From Cyclobacteriaceae bacterium (GTDB lineage Bacteria; Bacteroidota; Bacteroidia; Cytophagales; Cyclobacteriaceae), in assembly GCA_022841475.1 (NCBI GenBank), contig JALHRJ010000052.1, positions 1 to 32,591 of the forward strand: a stretch of DNA of 32,591 nt. The letters run 5' to 3'. The position numbers and the translations under genes were made by a program. Below are positions 1 to 7,545 of the stretch, piece after piece. The notes under the pieces were generated by a model. The model saw only the letters and a program-made list of their open reading frames with translations, was not told where the DNA came from and made no database searches. Position 1 is the stretch's first letter. Each line of letters starts with the position of its first letter.

Positions 1-2
1 TT

Positions 3-647
3 GCCTATACCCGGGAGTTTTACCCACCCGAAGAAATGATCAGACGCAGTACTGATTTCTATCAATGGCTTGATAAACGGAGAACCGTACGCGATTTTTC
101 TGATAAACCAATTCCCTTCACAGTCATTGAGAATATTATTAAAGCTGCATCCACTTCTCCCTCGGGTGCCCATAAACAACCCTGGTCTTTTTGTGTGATC
201 TCCGATCCTGTATTAAAGAAGGAAATCAGAATAGCTGCAGAAAAAGAAGAAAGAGAAAGTTATGAAAGCAGAATGAGCGAAGAATGGCTTGACGACATTA
301 AAGCATTGCAAACCGATTGGCAAAAGCCTTTCATAGAAGTAGCTCCCTACCTGATTGTTGTTTTTAAGAAAGCTTATGAATTAAATCCAGATGGTAGTAA
401 ACGTAACAATTATTACGTTACAGAATCAGTCGGTCTTGCGTGCGGTTTTTTATTGGCAGCTATTCATCATGCAGGATTGGTGGCGCTTACTCATACCCCC
501 AGTCCGATGAACTTTCTAACTACTATTTTGAAGCGACCCGATAATGAACGTCCTTTTCTGGTAATACCTGTGGGGTATCCCCACCCGGAAACGTATGTGC
601 CTAAGTTAGAAAGGAAATCTCTTGATGAAGTAATGACGATCTACTGA
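3..647 (+). CDS. Iodotyrosine deiodinase-like nitroreductase (5' end outside window)
   Basis: FMN-dependent flavoprotein of the nitroreductase fold. The frame is open back to the first bases of the window: upstream of the ATG at 36 it reads AYTREFYPPEE, which resembles the residues before the first helix in this family, so the true start lies outside and the gene is 5'-partial. Visible motifs, numbered from the ATG at 36, are RRTVRDFS (FMN phosphate site), SPSGAHKQPW, and the TDWQKPF and APYLIVVF blocks typical of iodotyrosine deiodinase (IYD) homologues rather than ordinary nitroreductases. A Glu, then a Tyr four residues later, then a Lys 21 residues after the Tyr match the spacing of the E91/Y95/K116 substrate lid of mammalian IYD. 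The natural substrate is unknown; reductive dehalogenation of halotyrosines is the best guess. It is convergent with the following lipoprotein gene. Confidence 0.85.
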   Translation, partial: AYTREFYPPEEMIRRSTDFYQWLDKRRTVRDFSDKPIPFTVIENIIKAASTSPSGAHKQPWSFCVISDPVLKKEIRIAAEKEERESYESRMSEEWLDDIKALQTDWQKPFIEVAPYLIVVFKKAYELNPDGSKRNNYYVTESVGLACGFLLAAIHHAGLVALTHTPSPMNFLTTILKRPDNERPFLVIPVGYPHPETYVPKLERKSLDEVMTIY

Positions 648-675
648 AAGCTTCCTATGGAATTCACAAATCCAA

Positions 676-1254
676 TTAATTATTTTCTGTTATCTCTGTC
701 TTCTTGGGATGAAGCTTGATGTAAGTGAGGTTGTAGGTATATTCTGCCTGGCCTGAATTTTCCTTTCTTACACCTTCCAGTATATCGCGGGAATAGTCAT
801 AAGTAAATGTGTAGGTAGAAGTTTTTCCACGTGGCTCAAGACGGTTATATATTAAGATATTTGCCTCTGTCATCCTGGTGAATTCACCACGCACGGAATA
901 AGAAGGGAGAGATTCATTGTCTAAGGAAACTTCAAAGTATTCTCTATTGGAATCTCCGGCATCACGTATGATGGCCACCTTAGAATAGTTCTCTTTTCTT
1001 TCAATAATCCTTTCCTTCTCCACAGACGACATAAATACCTTTCCTTTCTTTGTCACCACAATTGAAACTGAATAGATACCTTCAATGGTACCAATACTGG
1101 AATTCTCTTTACTCATATACCGCTGTACGAGCTCGTGAAAATTTACCTGCTCAAACGGATATACCTTTCTGCTTTGCTTCATGGTGTAAAGTTTCTCCAT
1201 TGAACAAGCTGTAGATAGAATAGCCAGCAAAACAATCACTAGTGTTGATTTCAT
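676..1254 (-). CDS. Uncharacterised lipoprotein
   Basis: A 192-residue protein of no family I recognise. It begins with a lipoprotein signal peptide (hydrophobic stretch ending LSTAC, lipidated Cys17), so it is expected on a membrane facing the periplasm. The rest is polar, rich in beta-strand-like segments and charged residues, with no catalytic motif. It lies 93 bp downstream of the flavoprotein gene on the same strand and may be co-transcribed with it, although the gap contains palindromes that could mark a separate promoter. Real gene status is supported by the signal peptide and by the lack of a competing frame. Confidence 0.7.
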   Translation of the reverse strand: MKSTLVIVLLAILSTACSMEKLYTMKQSRKVYPFEQVNFHELVQRYMSKENSSIGTIEGIYSVSIVVTKKGKVFMSSVEKERIIERKENYSKVAIIRDAGDSNREYFEVSLDNESLPSYSVRGEFTRMTEANILIYNRLEPRGKTSTYTFTYDYSRDILEGVRKENSGQAEYTYNLTYIKLHPKKTEITENN

Positions 1255-1270
1255 TATGATCTTTTAGTCT

Positions 1271-1291
1271 TTGAATTCAATTGGTACCAAT
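1271..1291. repeat. Two abutting palindromes upstream of a lipoprotein gene
   Basis: A 10-bp perfect palindrome (TTGAATTCAA, 1271-1280) abuts and shares one base with a 12-bp perfect palindrome (ATTGGTACCAAT, 1280-1291). They sit 17-37 bp before the start codon of the minus-strand lipoprotein gene, where a regulator might bind. No regulator can be assigned, and chance occurrence in AT-rich DNA is possible. Confidence 0.35.
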
Positions 1292-1347
1292 GAACCTTAC
1301 ATCTAAATGGATTTCAGAATATTTTAACAAGCCAGTTTGTAATTAGT

Positions 1348-2829
1348 TCAAAATACAATATCGGCATAAACTTTATTCAAACTCGACCGGCAGGAAAGTC
1401 TACCTTTCAATGCTGTTGGCTTAAATAAGGATTTACCCATCAACATGCGCACACACTCCTGAATACCTTCGGTAATGCTGGGGTGAGGATGAACACACTC
1501 TGCTAACTCTTCAATGCCTTTGTCCATGGAAATAAGTACGGCCACAGCCTGAATAGCACTGCTGGCGTGTAGACCTACCACCTTCATACCCAAAATCTTC
1601 ATATGATCATCGCCTGTAACCAGCAACTTAATAAACCCTTGTGTATTGCGTTTGGCTATCGCCCTTGAAATGGTACTATACTCAAGCGTTACTACCTTGT
1701 AATTTATTCCCATCTCTCGCGCATGCGTTTCGTTCATGCCCACTCCGGCCACCTCCGGACTAAGAAACATGATTGTACTGATGTTCTCATAAACAAGTTT
1801 GCGATCAGGTTTGCCAAATATTTTCTCAACCGCGTAGCGGCCCTCCAGTTCACCTACATTTACAAGCGAGATGTCTGCGGTCAGATCGCCAATTGCATAA
1901 ATATTTGATACATTCGTTTGTGTATCGTTGTTATCAATGCCACGTTTGGTAATATTAATACCTACTTTATCATCCCACAAATCTTCAATATTTGCAACCC
2001 GGCCCACCGAAACCAAAGCTTTTTCAACATTGAAAGTTCCTCTGCTTCCATCAGTATATTCCAATTCATACTCTACCCTGCCGTTGATAATTTTCATATC
2101 GACTAAACGGGAATTGCGATGAATTAACACACCATTGTTTTCCATGTTTCGCTCGACAATCCGCACCACATCTTCATCTTCAAAAGGAAGTATGCGGTCA
2201 CCTTTGTCAATCAAATGAACTTTGGTACGACCAAAGCCACTGAATATCGTTGCATACTCACAACCAATCACCCCAGCCCCCACAATTACCATACTCTCCG
2301 GAAAATCTTCCAGGTCTTCAATACCTTCACTCGTCAATACAATTTTTTCATCTATTGGAAGTTCTGGCAAATAACGAGGCCGGCTTCCAGTAGCCAAAAT
2401 GATGTGCTCGGCATATACAATTTCTCGTTTAGCTCCCACAGAGATTTCAACCTCATGTTGACTTAGTAGTTTGGCTTGACCTGTCTTGAAAGAAAGAAGA
2501 TTTGCATACGAAGTTTCATTCAGCTTCTGTATATGTTCCGTAAGAAGTCCTTTTCGCTCCTGCACCGCTTTCCGTACTTCGTTTTGAATCTCCTTAAAAC
2601 TGATGGAAGGCTCTTGAATATTATACCGTTTCAAATTTTTCCGAAAAGCTGAGGCTTCACGCGATAACTCCCACCAGGTTTTAGATGATAAAGCACCATT
2701 GGTAACACCCGCTCCGCCAACCATGTTCTTTTCAATCAGCAACGTTTTCTTTTTGAAGTCAATGGCACGCATAGCTGCAGCATATCCGGAAGGGCCAGCA
2801 CCAATAATAACGAGATCAAATTTTTCCAT
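1348..2829 (-). CDS. Lipoamide-dehydrogenase-fold flavoprotein without the redox disulfide
   Basis: A 493-residue pyridine nucleotide-disulfide oxidoreductase family protein. The FAD site GAGPSG (residues 10-15), the NAD(P) site VGAGVIGCE, the second FAD site (YAIGDL) and a C-terminal dimerisation domain with HPHPSITE (near 445-452) are all in the expected order and length. The segment that should be GGTCxNxGCxPSK reads GGAGVTNGALSSK, so the two redox-active cysteines are Gly41 and Ala46. It cannot be a conventional lipoamide dehydrogenase or mercuric reductase. A disulfide-independent role such as an NAD(P)H oxidase, transhydrogenase or quinone/metal reductase would fit. The C-terminal His-Glu dyad is retained. 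The start at 2829 places the FAD site at the usual distance from the N-terminus. Confidence 0.85.
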   Translation of the reverse strand: MEKFDLVIIGAGPSGYAAAMRAIDFKKKTLLIEKNMVGGAGVTNGALSSKTWWELSREASAFRKNLKRYNIQEPSISFKEIQNEVRKAVQERKGLLTEHIQKLNETSYANLLSFKTGQAKLLSQHEVEISVGAKREIVYAEHIILATGSRPRYLPELPIDEKIVLTSEGIEDLEDFPESMVIVGAGVIGCEYATIFSGFGRTKVHLIDKGDRILPFEDEDVVRIVERNMENNGVLIHRNSRLVDMKIINGRVEYELEYTDGSRGTFNVEKALVSVGRVANIEDLWDDKVGINITKRGIDNNDTQTNVSNIYAIGDLTADISLVNVGELEGRYAVEKIFGKPDRKLVYENISTIMFLSPEVAGVGMNETHAREMGINYKVVTLEYSTISRAIAKRNTQGFIKLLVTGDDHMKILGMKVVGLHASSAIQAVAVLISMDKGIEELAECVHPHPSITEGIQECVRMLMGKSLFKPTALKGRLSCRSSLNKVYADIVF

Positions 2830-3003
2830 AGAGGTTGAAGCCAGGGGATTTTAAAGGGTACAATTTCCAACATCCTGAGCTTCTATGCAATTTCTTTATC
2901 AGGAATCAATGTGAGGGACACTCATCAATTCTGACTAATTTTAAGCTTTCGCAATTTAGAATAACCCTATTACCCTAAAGTGCCCAAACCCTAAACAGAA
3001 TCT

Positions 3004-3600
3004 ATGCTTGATCAATTAATCGAGTGGGATAAAGAAGTTTTGTTCTTTTTAAATAGTTTCCATACGCCCTGGCTGGATCCAGTGATGCTATTGATCACTA
3101 AAACTTTCTTTTGGTTGCCCCTCTATGCTTTCCTGGCATTTCTGTTCTTCAAAATCTTTAAAAAGGAAGCCTGGTTCATACTGATTGGCGCTTTAATTAC
3201 TCTTCTGCTGTGCGATCAAATCACATCCACATTTATGAAGCCCTATTTTGCAAGGCTTCGTCCTTCGCACGACCCTTCTTTGGTGGGCCTTCTACATCAT
3301 GTAAATGGTTACAAAGGCGGGCTTTATGGCTTTGCATCTGGGCATGCAGCAAACACCTTTGGCATTGCTATGTTTGTTTGGCTTACGTTACGCTCCGTTT
3401 ATAAATGGATAGCCCTAATCTTCGTATGGGCAATACTTATGACTTACACCCGCATATATTTAGGCGTTCACTTTCCAGGTGATATTTTAGTTGGCGGCAG
3501 CATAGGGTTGTTGTGTGGATATCTTGGTTACAAAATATCACAACGACTAAGGAAGAGATATATTGATAAAAAACTCCATCAATTTCCTGATGGAGTTTAA
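3004..3600 (+). CDS. PAP2-family membrane phosphatase
   Basis: Integral membrane phosphatase of the type 2 phosphatidic acid phosphatase family (198 residues), which removes phosphate from lipid phosphates or pyrophosphates such as undecaprenyl diphosphate. All three signature motifs are visible: KPYFARLRP (K-x6-RP), FASGHAANTFG (SGH, second motif) and RIYLGVHFPGDILVG (R-x5-H-x3-D, third motif). About five or six hydrophobic helices surround them. The active site should face the periplasm. It is transcribed alone and converges on the DUF937-like gene; its last codons form one arm of a terminator hairpin. The exact lipid substrate cannot be read from the sequence. Confidence 0.9.
   Translation: MLDQLIEWDKEVLFFLNSFHTPWLDPVMLLITKTFFWLPLYAFLAFLFFKIFKKEAWFILIGALITLLLCDQITSTFMKPYFARLRPSHDPSLVGLLHHVNGYKGGLYGFASGHAANTFGIAMFVWLTLRSVYKWIALIFVWAILMTYTRIYLGVHFPGDILVGGSIGLLCGYLGYKISQRLRKRYIDKKLHQFPDGV
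3571..3598 (-). terminator. Intrinsic terminator overlapping the PAP2 gene end
   Basis: Perfect 11-bp inverted repeat (AAACTCCATCA at 3571-3581, TGATGGAGTTT at 3588-3598) with a 6-nt loop. Read on the minus strand it is followed by a run of T (complement of the A-run just before 3571), so it is best placed to end the DUF937-like transcript. On the plus strand the following AATTTTGAT is weaker. The right arm contains the end of the PAP2 coding sequence, so the same DNA serves as codons and terminator. Confidence 0.8.
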
Positions 3601-3619
3601 TTTTGATAAATAGTACTTC

Positions 3620-4135
3620 TTATTTCTTTCCAAAGAACTTTCCGGCAAGTCCGCCTAATGCACCTAACGGATTCGACTTTGCGTTCCCTCCGGCCACCTG
3701 ACCGAGGATACTGGCAACATCCAAATTATTGTTACCACTTACACTTTTCATAATATTGGTAAGATCAAACGAATTGTCTTTCGGATCATTCGTCTTTTTA
3801 ACTAACTGATTCATTACTGTAGGTAACAATCCAGCTACAATACTCTGTGCCTGAGCCGATGACACTCCAAACTTAGCAGCAAAATTACCTGCTACCGATG
3901 CGATCATCTGCTTTACCATCGGATTGCTTGCCAGGTTGCTCTGGCTGGCACCGCCTTGAAACATGGAGGCTACCTGTTGCAGGTTACCTTGAGCGGCCTG
4001 ACCTTTCAAAGTATTAAAGATTGAACCAGCAACTTCCTGAATAGCTGCATTGTTGAATTGGTTGGGGATGGCCTGGTTTTTCACAATAGCATCTCCTGCG
4101 TTTTGTTCTACAAGTTTTACAAGTTGATCAAGCAT
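3620..4135 (-). CDS. DUF937-like protein
   Basis: A 171-residue protein beginning MLDQLVKLVEQNAGDAI, resembling the DUF937 (YidB-related) family of unknown function. It is rich in Ala, Gly, Asn and Gln, with helical segments and a glycine-rich tail (PLGALGGLAGKFFGKK). No signal peptide or transmembrane helix is evident, so it is probably cytoplasmic. It is the last gene of a minus-strand run (amidohydrolase, riboflavin synthase, this gene), with a 61-bp gap before it, and is followed at once by a strong terminator. Function cannot be inferred. Confidence 0.75.
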   Translation of the reverse strand: MLDQLVKLVEQNAGDAIVKNQAIPNQFNNAAIQEVAGSIFNTLKGQAAQGNLQQVASMFQGGASQSNLASNPMVKQMIASVAGNFAAKFGVSSAQAQSIVAGLLPTVMNQLVKKTNDPKDNSFDLTNIMKSVSGNNNLDVASILGQVAGGNAKSNPLGALGGLAGKFFGKK

Positions 4136-4196
4136 AAAATTTAGGGTTTTGATTATTTACTAAAGGTAGTGGTGCATCGATTAAAAAAATGGGTCC

Positions 4197-4781
4197 TCAC
4201 CGATTTAATAATCTCTTTACATACTTACCGATTATGTCAAACTCCAGATTTACAAGGGCACCGGACTTAATCTGGTGGAAATTGGTATGCTCGTAGGTAT
4301 AGGGAATAATGGCTACCGAAAAGCCATTGTCTTTACTGTTAAAACAAGTGAGGCTAACGCCATTGATTGAAATAGATCCCTTCTCAACTGTAATATTTCC
4401 CTGAGTCGGATCATATTCAAAAGCGTATAGCCAGCTACCATTCATATCCTCAACCGAAACACACGTACCAGCTTGATCAACATGGCCTTGCACTACGTGG
4501 CCATCAAATCTGCCATTCGCAATCATGCAGCGCTCAAGGTTTATTTCATCACCCAGTTTTAATAATCCAAGGGTAGATTTGGTTAATGTTTCATCAATGG
4601 CTGTTACCCAATGCGTGTTGCCTTCAACACGGGTAACGGTAAGGCATACTCCATCGTGAGAAACGCTTTGATCCACTTTTAACTCATGACTAATACTACT
4701 TTCGATACAAAAGCTTTTATTGCTGCGGTCTTGTTTTATTTCTCTTACTTGACCCAGGGCTTCAATAATTCCGGTAAACAT
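4197..4781 (-). CDS. ribE: Riboflavin synthase alpha subunit
   Basis: Catalyses dismutation of two 6,7-dimethyl-8-ribityllumazine molecules to riboflavin, the last step of vitamin B2 synthesis. It is 194 residues, near the family norm. It starts with the invariant MFTGIIE and has two lumazine-binding repeats (about 1-96 and 97-190), each with its conserved segments: SVSHDGVCLTVT in the first, HVVQGHVDQAG and SISINGVSLTC in the second. No FMN riboswitch is visible; the gene lies 24 bp after the amidohydrolase and probably shares its transcript, which is an unusual setting for a riboflavin gene. Identity is secure. Confidence 0.96.
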   Translation of the reverse strand: MFTGIIEALGQVREIKQDRSNKSFCIESSISHELKVDQSVSHDGVCLTVTRVEGNTHWVTAIDETLTKSTLGLLKLGDEINLERCMIANGRFDGHVVQGHVDQAGTCVSVEDMNGSWLYAFEYDPTQGNITVEKGSISINGVSLTCFNSKDNGFSVAIIPYTYEHTNFHQIKSGALVNLEFDIIGKYVKRLLNR

Positions 4782-4805
4782 GATTTTTTAATTACTAAAC
4801 GTAAG

Positions 4806-6452
4806 TTACTTCTTCTCTGATAATTTCTGAATCTCAGCCTTTTGATCTGGCCGTACTGTCGGATACGCAATCCCCAACTGCTCCAAATAGGTTTTGTATT
4901 TAGATGGGTTGTAATAGAATGGCTTCAGCTTGGGAGCATACTCCGACATGATTTTTTGATTTAATGTAATAGCTGGCAGATCCTTCTCGCCTATTAGCGG
5001 AGTGTATTGCAAATCTTTAGTCTGTTCAGTGCGATAATACTCCCAGGCATTTTTAAGAATTTCTGGCTTCATTAGTAAATCCACTAACGTCATTACTTCA
5101 GCTTTCGCTCCGTATACAATTCCTTTGTGTGCTATGGGGGTTGCCATAGAAATTGCATTACTCCAATGATGACCCGGTAAGCCGGGGATATTAGAGGGAT
5201 AACGAAGTACAATGGTAGGCAGTGACCAACTGATATCAGCAATATCATCTGATCCACCTCCCATCGCCATTAACTGACGGCCCATTACATTCACAGGCCC
5301 CGTGGGTGTTGGCAAACCAATCGTATCAAGCTTTTCAGCAAGTCCTTCAATTTTGGGTGCTTTCAATTCTAATTGTGTTGCCCTGGCAAGCAGTTGATCT
5401 TCTTCCGACCACTTCGGTAATCCAACTGTTTTAATGTTTGAATACATGGCCTCTGCAAGCGGCTTATTAAAGTGACCCGGCCAGGCGGAACCAAGAACTT
5501 CGTAGGTGAATTTTGTATCCGTCATCAACGCAGCCCCTTCTGCTACTTTAACTCCAATATCAAATAACTTTTTGATGTTTGGATAGGTGCGCTCTCTGAA
5601 ATAATACCATACGGATGCTTTGGAGGGAACGACATTTGGTTGATCTCCCCCATCCGAAATAACATAGTGAGATCTTTGTGTGAGTTCCAGATGCTCGCGT
5701 CTAAAGTTCCAGCCTATGTTCATAAGTTCAACTGCATCCAGTGCACTCCGGCCTCGCCACGGTGCACCAGCTGCATGCGCTGCAGCTCCTTCAAAATTAA
5801 ATCTAACCGAGACTAGTCCATTGTTGCCTGCATCGCCATAACCTACACTCAAGTTATTAGACACGTGCGTAAAAATGCAAGCGTCAACATCTTTAAAATA
5901 TCCAGCCCGCACATAATATGCTTTTGTTCCCACCAACTCTTCTGCAATACCTGGCCACAACATGATGGTGCCTTGGATTTTTTCACGCTCCATTATTTTC
6001 TTGAGTGCAAGCGCAGAAATGATATTAAGTGCTTGTCCGGAGTTATGACCTTCGCCATGCCCGGGCGCACCCATTACAATGGGGTCTGCATAGGCAACAC
6101 CCGGTTTCTGAGATGCCTTGGGAATACAATCAACATCGGACCCTAACGCGATCACAGGCTTCCCACTTCCCCACGTTGCGATCCACGCGGTAGGTACACC
6201 CGCTACTCCTTTTTGAACTTTAAAACCTTGCTTCTCTAAAAGATTGGTTAGATAGGTAAAGGTTTCATACTCCTGAAATCCTAACTCTGAAAAGCTGAAC
6301 AACATATCGTTGATTTGTTGACCAAGCGAAGCCAACTTCTCTACTTCTACAGCCGCCTCAGCCTTCATCTTTTCAACCTTTTGAACTTCGGTTTGAGCAA
6401 AAACAGACACGTATAAACTAACTAACAAAACAGTGATGAAAGATTTCTTCAT
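4806..6452 (-). CDS. Exported M20-family amidohydrolase/peptidase, AbgB-like
   Basis: Metal-dependent hydrolase of the M20 superfamily, most like the p-aminobenzoyl-glutamate hydrolase subunit B/amidohydrolase group (548 residues from this start). I chose the ATG at 6452 because it gives a clean signal peptide (MKKSFITVLLVSLYVSVFAQ); an ATG seven codons upstream (6473) is possible. Visible motifs are SDVDCIPKA, GHGEGHNSG, GIAEELVGTK (catalytic Glu pair, residues 171-172) and a late GHHWSNAIS. The usual Cys of the metal-binding GCGH motif is Glu134 (GEGH). An insertion with AAAHAAGAPWRG corresponds to the dimerisation domain. It is likely periplasmic and cleaves an amide of unknown identity. 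It heads the run that includes ribE. Confidence 0.85.
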   Translation of the reverse strand: MKKSFITVLLVSLYVSVFAQTEVQKVEKMKAEAAVEVEKLASLGQQINDMLFSFSELGFQEYETFTYLTNLLEKQGFKVQKGVAGVPTAWIATWGSGKPVIALGSDVDCIPKASQKPGVAYADPIVMGAPGHGEGHNSGQALNIISALALKKIMEREKIQGTIMLWPGIAEELVGTKAYYVRAGYFKDVDACIFTHVSNNLSVGYGDAGNNGLVSVRFNFEGAAAHAAGAPWRGRSALDAVELMNIGWNFRREHLELTQRSHYVISDGGDQPNVVPSKASVWYYFRERTYPNIKKLFDIGVKVAEGAALMTDTKFTYEVLGSAWPGHFNKPLAEAMYSNIKTVGLPKWSEEDQLLARATQLELKAPKIEGLAEKLDTIGLPTPTGPVNVMGRQLMAMGGGSDDIADISWSLPTIVLRYPSNIPGLPGHHWSNAISMATPIAHKGIVYGAKAEVMTLVDLLMKPEILKNAWEYYRTEQTKDLQYTPLIGEKDLPAITLNQKIMSEYAPKLKPFYYNPSKYKTYLEQLGIAYPTVRPDQKAEIQKLSEKK

Positions 6453-6564
6453 GGGTTCAGGATTAGGATTCATGCAAGTTAGACATTAAGTAATTTGGTC
6501 CAATCCTCTTTTACAGGAGATAAAGAGCTTGTATAAGCGGGCAAAAACAAGGTTTTTAGATAAT

Positions 6565-6596
6565 TTTGGTTTATAATATAAACTATTTTATGTTTG
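6565..6596 (+). promoter_or_regulatory. Promoter with 15-bp palindromic operator
   Basis: Matches the Bacteroidota consensus: TTTG (6565-6568), a 20-bp spacer, then TATGTTTG (6589-6596, TAnnTTTG). The spacer holds the near-perfect palindrome GTTTATAATATAAAC (6569-6583), so a bound regulator would block the promoter. The gene start is 48 bp beyond the -7 element. A near copy of the palindrome stands at 7522-7536. Confidence 0.65.
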
Positions 6597-6644
6597 TGTC
6601 GTAGAAAGCAGTAGCACGGTAAAACCTCATAAAATCCAATTCCC

Positions 6645-7217
6645 ATGAGTATCGACAAAGAAACCCTCACCCCCGAACAAAGCCTGGATGTAATTACTTC
6701 CATGATTCGTCAGGCAAAAGGCAACATGCAACAAGGCAGCTTCTACTTCCTGTTATGGGGCTGGACGATCGTTGTCGCAAACCTTGGTGTATATGTACTC
6801 ATCAAGTTTACAACTGTGGAAAATCCTTTCCTGATGTTTTTGATTACCATTGTTGCGGCAATTATTTCAATAGTATATGGCATCCGTCAGGGAAACCGAA
6901 TCGCAGCTCCCACACACCTGGATGGCATTTACAAATGGGTGTGGATTGGATTTGGCATCACCTGTTTTATCTTCTGGTTTTTCGGAAAGCAAATTGGCTG
7001 GCAGATCACCCCGGTGATTATTACCATGTGTGCGGTACCTACCTTTATTTCCGGATCCTTACTCAAATTTAAGCCACTGATGTTTGGGGGTGTTGCATTC
7101 TGGATTTCGGGAGCCCTCATTTTTTTAACCAGTTTTGAGAATCAGTTTTTACTGGCCGCTATTGCGGTAACTTTAGGTTATCTTATTCCAGGCTATATGC
7201 TTAAGAAATCCAATTAG
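6645..7217 (+). CDS. Six-helix membrane protein of unknown function
   Basis: A 190-residue protein with a short soluble N-terminus (MSIDKETLTPEQSLDVITSM) followed by about six hydrophobic helices, the first containing FYFLLWGWTIVVANLGVYVL. I recognise no enzymatic motif. The gene stops 2 nt before the start of the winged-helix regulator gene, so the two are surely co-transcribed; pairs of this kind suggest that the membrane protein is linked to the regulator's signal. The promoter just upstream carries the candidate operator. Confidence 0.75.
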   Translation: MSIDKETLTPEQSLDVITSMIRQAKGNMQQGSFYFLLWGWTIVVANLGVYVLIKFTTVENPFLMFLITIVAAIISIVYGIRQGNRIAAPTHLDGIYKWVWIGFGITCFIFWFFGKQIGWQITPVIITMCAVPTFISGSLLKFKPLMFGGVAFWISGALIFLTSFENQFLLAAIAVTLGYLIPGYMLKKSN

Positions 7218-7219
7218 TA

Positions 7220-7504
7220 ATGTTGAAAGAGTTAGATCCATTACTGCATTCTCAACTCCGGCTTGGTGTTATGTCGCTTTTGATCAGTGTAGATTCTGCT
7301 GAGTTCACGTGGCTTAAAGAGAAGACAAATTCAACCGCAGGTAACCTGAGTGTGCAATTGGATAAACTTTCAGAAGCCGGATACATTAGTATTGAAAAAT
7401 CATTCAAGGGAAAAAAACCTTTAACAACTTGCCGGATATCCAAGAAAGGTCTTAAGGCATTTGAAGAGTATGTGAACTCACTCAAGGACTATATCAAAAC
7501 ATAA
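7220..7504 (+). CDS. Winged-helix transcriptional regulator
   Basis: A 94-residue DNA-binding protein made almost entirely of one winged-helix domain, resembling small MarR/ArsR-like regulators of the HTH_34 type. The pattern is: helix with LHSQLRLGVMSLLIS, recognition region TAGNLSVQLDKLSEAGYISIEK, and the wing KGKKPLTTCRISKKGLKAFEEYV. No ligand-binding domain is present. It is translationally close to the upstream membrane protein (2-nt gap). It is the natural candidate to bind the two matching palindromes at 6569-6583 and 7522-7536, which would give autoregulation plus control of the next gene; this is inferred from position and symmetry. Confidence 0.88.
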   Translation: MLKELDPLLHSQLRLGVMSLLISVDSAEFTWLKEKTNSTAGNLSVQLDKLSEAGYISIEKSFKGKKPLTTCRISKKGLKAFEEYVNSLKDYIKT

Positions 7505-7509
7505 TTTTT

Positions 7510-7539
7510 TTTGACCGTTTAGTTTACATTATAAACTTG
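7510..7539 (+). promoter_or_regulatory. Second copy of the operator palindrome, with promoter-like flanks
   Basis: GTTTACATTATAAAC at 7522-7536. Its reverse complement differs from the 6569-6583 site at one of 15 bases. It is preceded by TTTG (7510-7513) and overlaps TAAACTTG (7532-7539, close to TAnnTTTG), with an 18-bp spacer, slightly short. The following ATG is at 7546, so the leader would be almost absent. Confidence 0.55.
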
Positions 7540-7545
7540 TTTATT

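Noticed and set aside
4782..4805. FMN riboswitch before riboflavin synthase
   Set aside because: Only 24 bp separate it from the upstream gene, with no room for or trace of an RFN element.
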